Assembly: GCA_016189845.1 (NCBI GenBank)
Contig: JACPRT010000213.1
Location: 1-6,833, forward strand
Direction: 5' to 3'
DNA length: 6,833 nt
Source: Chloroflexota bacterium
GTDB lineage: Bacteria; Chloroflexota; Dehalococcoidia; Lucifugimonadales; Lucifugimonadaceae
A model generated the notes under the pieces. It saw only the letters and a list, made by a program, of their open reading frames with translations, was not told the DNA's origin and did not search any database. This document shows positions 5,496 to 6,833 of the stretch, piece after piece. The stretch's first letter is position 1. Every line of letters begins with the position of its first letter. The position numbers were made by a program, and so were the translations under genes.

Positions 5496-6638
5496 ATGAA
5501 GATCACGAAGATCGAGGCCCTGGTCGCCGGGCTGGAGAGCCGCAACCAGGTGTTCGTCCGCACCCACACCGACGAGGGAATCCACGGGATCGGCGAGGCC
5601 TACAGCATCGGCCCGGACGTGGCGACGGTGAACTGGGTCGACTACTTCGCGGAGCAGTTCGTGGGCCAGGATCCGACCCGGATCGAGTACCTGTGGGCGC
5701 TGGGCTACCAGGGGGCGAGGTTCCCGATCGGGTCCTCAGGCATGGCCGCCCTGTCCGGCATCGAACATTCGCTCTGGGACATAACCGGCAAGGCGCTGGG
5801 TCTCCCCGTCTACAAGCTACTCGGCGGCGCGGTCCGCGACCGCGTCCCGGTCTACCACGGGGTACATGCCGACGAGCCATCGGAGCTGGCAGACGACGCC
5901 CTCGGGAAGATCGCGGCAGGCGGCTTCCGGGGCGTCAAAACGAATCCCCTGGCCAGCGACTGGCGTGGACAGACGTGGAACGATGCTGTGAAGAAGAGCC
6001 GGGCCCGCCTGGAGGCGCTGCGAAATGCCGTCGGACCCGACGTCGACATCGGCCTGGACGCGCATGCCGCGGTGTGGGAGCTGCCCAGGGCGCTAGATCT
6101 GGCGGACTCCCTGACGGAGTACAGGCCATTTTTCATGGAGGAGCCCCTTCGGATGGAGAACAGGCACGCGATGGCCGAGTTGCGGAAGAAGATGCCCTTC
6201 CCGCTCGCCACCGGCGAGTGCCTCTACACGAAGTTCGAGTTCGAGGAGTTGATCCGCAGCCAGGCGGCCGATATCCTGCAACCCGACGTCTGCATCTGCG
6301 GTGGCCTGATGGAGATGCGGAAAATCGCCGCCAATGCGGAGGCCCATGACGTCGTCGTGGCCCCTCACAACCCCCTGGGGCCGCTGGCCACGATCATCAA
6401 CACCCACTTCTCCGCGGCGACGACGAACTTCCTGATCCTCGAATACCGGGAGCCGAGCGCTATCGAAAAGTCGCTCGTGACAGAGACGCTCAAGCCGAAG
6501 CACGGGTACCTGGAGATCCCGACCCGTCCCGGCTGGGGCATCGACCTGGTCGACGAGGCGATCAAGAAGCACCCGTACAAGAAGGCATGGCACCGCGGCG
6601 ACCGCTTCTACCCCGACGGCGCCGTCGGCTACATCTAG
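5496..6638 (+). CDS. Enolase-superfamily dehydratase, galactonate dehydratase-like (paralogue B)
   Basis: The 380-residue product is a complete member of the mandelate racemase subgroup. The capping domain covers about 1-125 and is followed by the barrel. Metal ligands are Asp188, Glu215 (MEEP) and Glu241 (TGEC). His190 of the D-x-H motif and the Asp264/His291 dyad (QPD, APHNPLGP) are the expected bases. The K148-x-Asn150 motif and the HNPLGP segment match E. coli D-galactonate dehydratase, so dehydration of an aldonic or uronic acid to a 2-keto-3-deoxy product is the best guess. A gluconate, mannonate or other acid-sugar substrate is equally possible. It is collinear with paralogue A, with nearly identical spacing between catalytic residues, so the pair arose by tandem duplication or came from one expanded family. 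The start is ATG with a good ribosome site. It probably shares an operon with A and with the small gene downstream. Confidence 0.92.
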   Translation: MKITKIEALVAGLESRNQVFVRTHTDEGIHGIGEAYSIGPDVATVNWVDYFAEQFVGQDPTRIEYLWALGYQGARFPIGSSGMAALSGIEHSLWDITGKALGLPVYKLLGGAVRDRVPVYHGVHADEPSELADDALGKIAAGGFRGVKTNPLASDWRGQTWNDAVKKSRARLEALRNAVGPDVDIGLDAHAAVWELPRALDLADSLTEYRPFFMEEPLRMENRHAMAELRKKMPFPLATGECLYTKFEFEELIRSQAADILQPDVCICGGLMEMRKIAANAEAHDVVVAPHNPLGPLATIINTHFSAATTNFLILEYREPSAIEKSLVTETLKPKHGYLEIPTRPGWGIDLVDEAIKKHPYKKAWHRGDRFYPDGAVGYI

Positions 6639-6645
6639 GGACGAC

Positions 6646-6664
6646 CCGAGAGAACTCGGCCTTT
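6646..6664 (+). terminator. Weak terminator-like hairpin after paralogue B
   Basis: CCGAG (6646-6650) and CTCGG (6655-6659) pair around the loop AGAA, and CCTTT follows. The five-base-pair stem and three-base T-run are poor for an intrinsic terminator. It may only partly stop transcription before the next gene. Confidence 0.25.
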
Positions 6665-6683
6665 GAACTCTGACCACGACCTG

Positions 6684-6833
6684 ATGCCGGTCATGTCGAT
6701 GACTGATCCGGCCAACCTTGCCATCGCACAGGACCTCCTGAAACGGCACGGGATCCCCAGCTTTCTCCGAGGCGAAACCCATACGTGGGCGATTGGAACG
6801 CCCGTGCCTCTGCCATTCCACCCGGCCATGGGG
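6684..6833 (+). CDS. 5' part of a DUF2007-like small protein
   Basis: The frame is open to the right edge, so only the first 50 codons are visible. The protein begins with a short hydrophobic strand (MPVMSM), then DPANLAIAQDLLKRHGIPSFLRGE. That is the pattern of the DUF2007 fold ('putative signal transducing protein'): a strand, a helix carrying an A-x-x-LL segment, a G-I-P turn and a second strand. The role of this family is unknown; members are small and cytoplasmic. ATG 6684 is preferred for the fold, but TTG 6663 and ATGs 6693 and 6699 are in frame, and no strong ribosome site distinguishes them. It follows paralogue B by 45 bases on the same strand. The DUF2007 assignment is by eye from partial sequence. 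Confidence 0.55.
   Translation, partial: MPVMSMTDPANLAIAQDLLKRHGIPSFLRGETHTWAIGTPVPLPFHPAMG

Noticed and set aside
6613..6628. Perfect 16-bp palindrome (CCGACGGC/GCCGTCGG) near the end of paralogue B
   Set aside because: It encodes the family's conserved C-terminal DG segment, is GC-only apart from one A/T pair, and has no T-run after it. Chance plus coding constraint explains it, though it could form a hairpin.
6635..6829. Minus-strand open frame at the right edge
   Set aside because: It is arginine-rich with no motif, and it is opposite a plus-strand frame with a recognisable DUF2007-like pattern.

Overview
The window is GC-rich chromosomal DNA from a bacterium. It is densely coding, uses GTG and possibly TTG starts, and has a mixture of Shine-Dalgarno-led and apparently leaderless genes. 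The UvrC sequence style, the -10 hexamers lying directly before start codons, and the pair of enolase-superfamily paralogues together suggest Chloroflexota. A Dehalococcoidia/SAR202-like lineage, a group known for expanded enolase-superfamily families, is the most attractive guess. This is inference; no marker gene here settles taxonomy. There is no sign of phage, IS elements, CRISPR, tRNA or rRNA.

Layout from left to right. (1) The 3' end of an unrecognised gene encodes a C-terminally membrane-anchored protein (1-204). (2) A complete uvrC (288-2192) encodes the nucleotide-excision-repair dual-incision endonuclease, with every expected domain and catalytic residue. (3) Forty bases on, a medium-chain dehydrogenase/reductase (MDR) homologue (2233-3273) has the fold signatures but lacks the zinc ligands, the structural-zinc cysteines and most of the glycine-rich nucleotide motif. 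(4) Converging on it, with the two stop codons overlapping in one CTAG, is a minus-strand winged-helix-like protein (3270-3905). (5) A 335-base divergent intergenic region holds a strong hairpin followed by TTTT, three short perfect palindromes and a consensus TATACT -10 box. (6) Two tandem, collinear paralogues of the mandelate racemase/galactonate dehydratase subgroup follow (4241-5443 and 5496-6638), both with intact metal-binding and catalytic residues. (7) The start of a DUF2007-like small protein (from about 6684) runs off the right edge.

Functionally the window has two halves. The left half is a repair gene with a probably co-transcribed, possibly non-catalytic MDR protein. The right half is a probable two-gene acid-sugar dehydratase operon reading away from a divergently oriented putative DNA-binding protein. 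No transporter, KDG kinase or aldolase is visible, so the dehydratase substrates cannot be read from context. I see no wholly new system. The points most worth following are the degenerate MDR protein, the palindrome/hairpin-rich control region, and the start of the first dehydratase, where an in-frame 15-bp repeat lies between two competing start codons.
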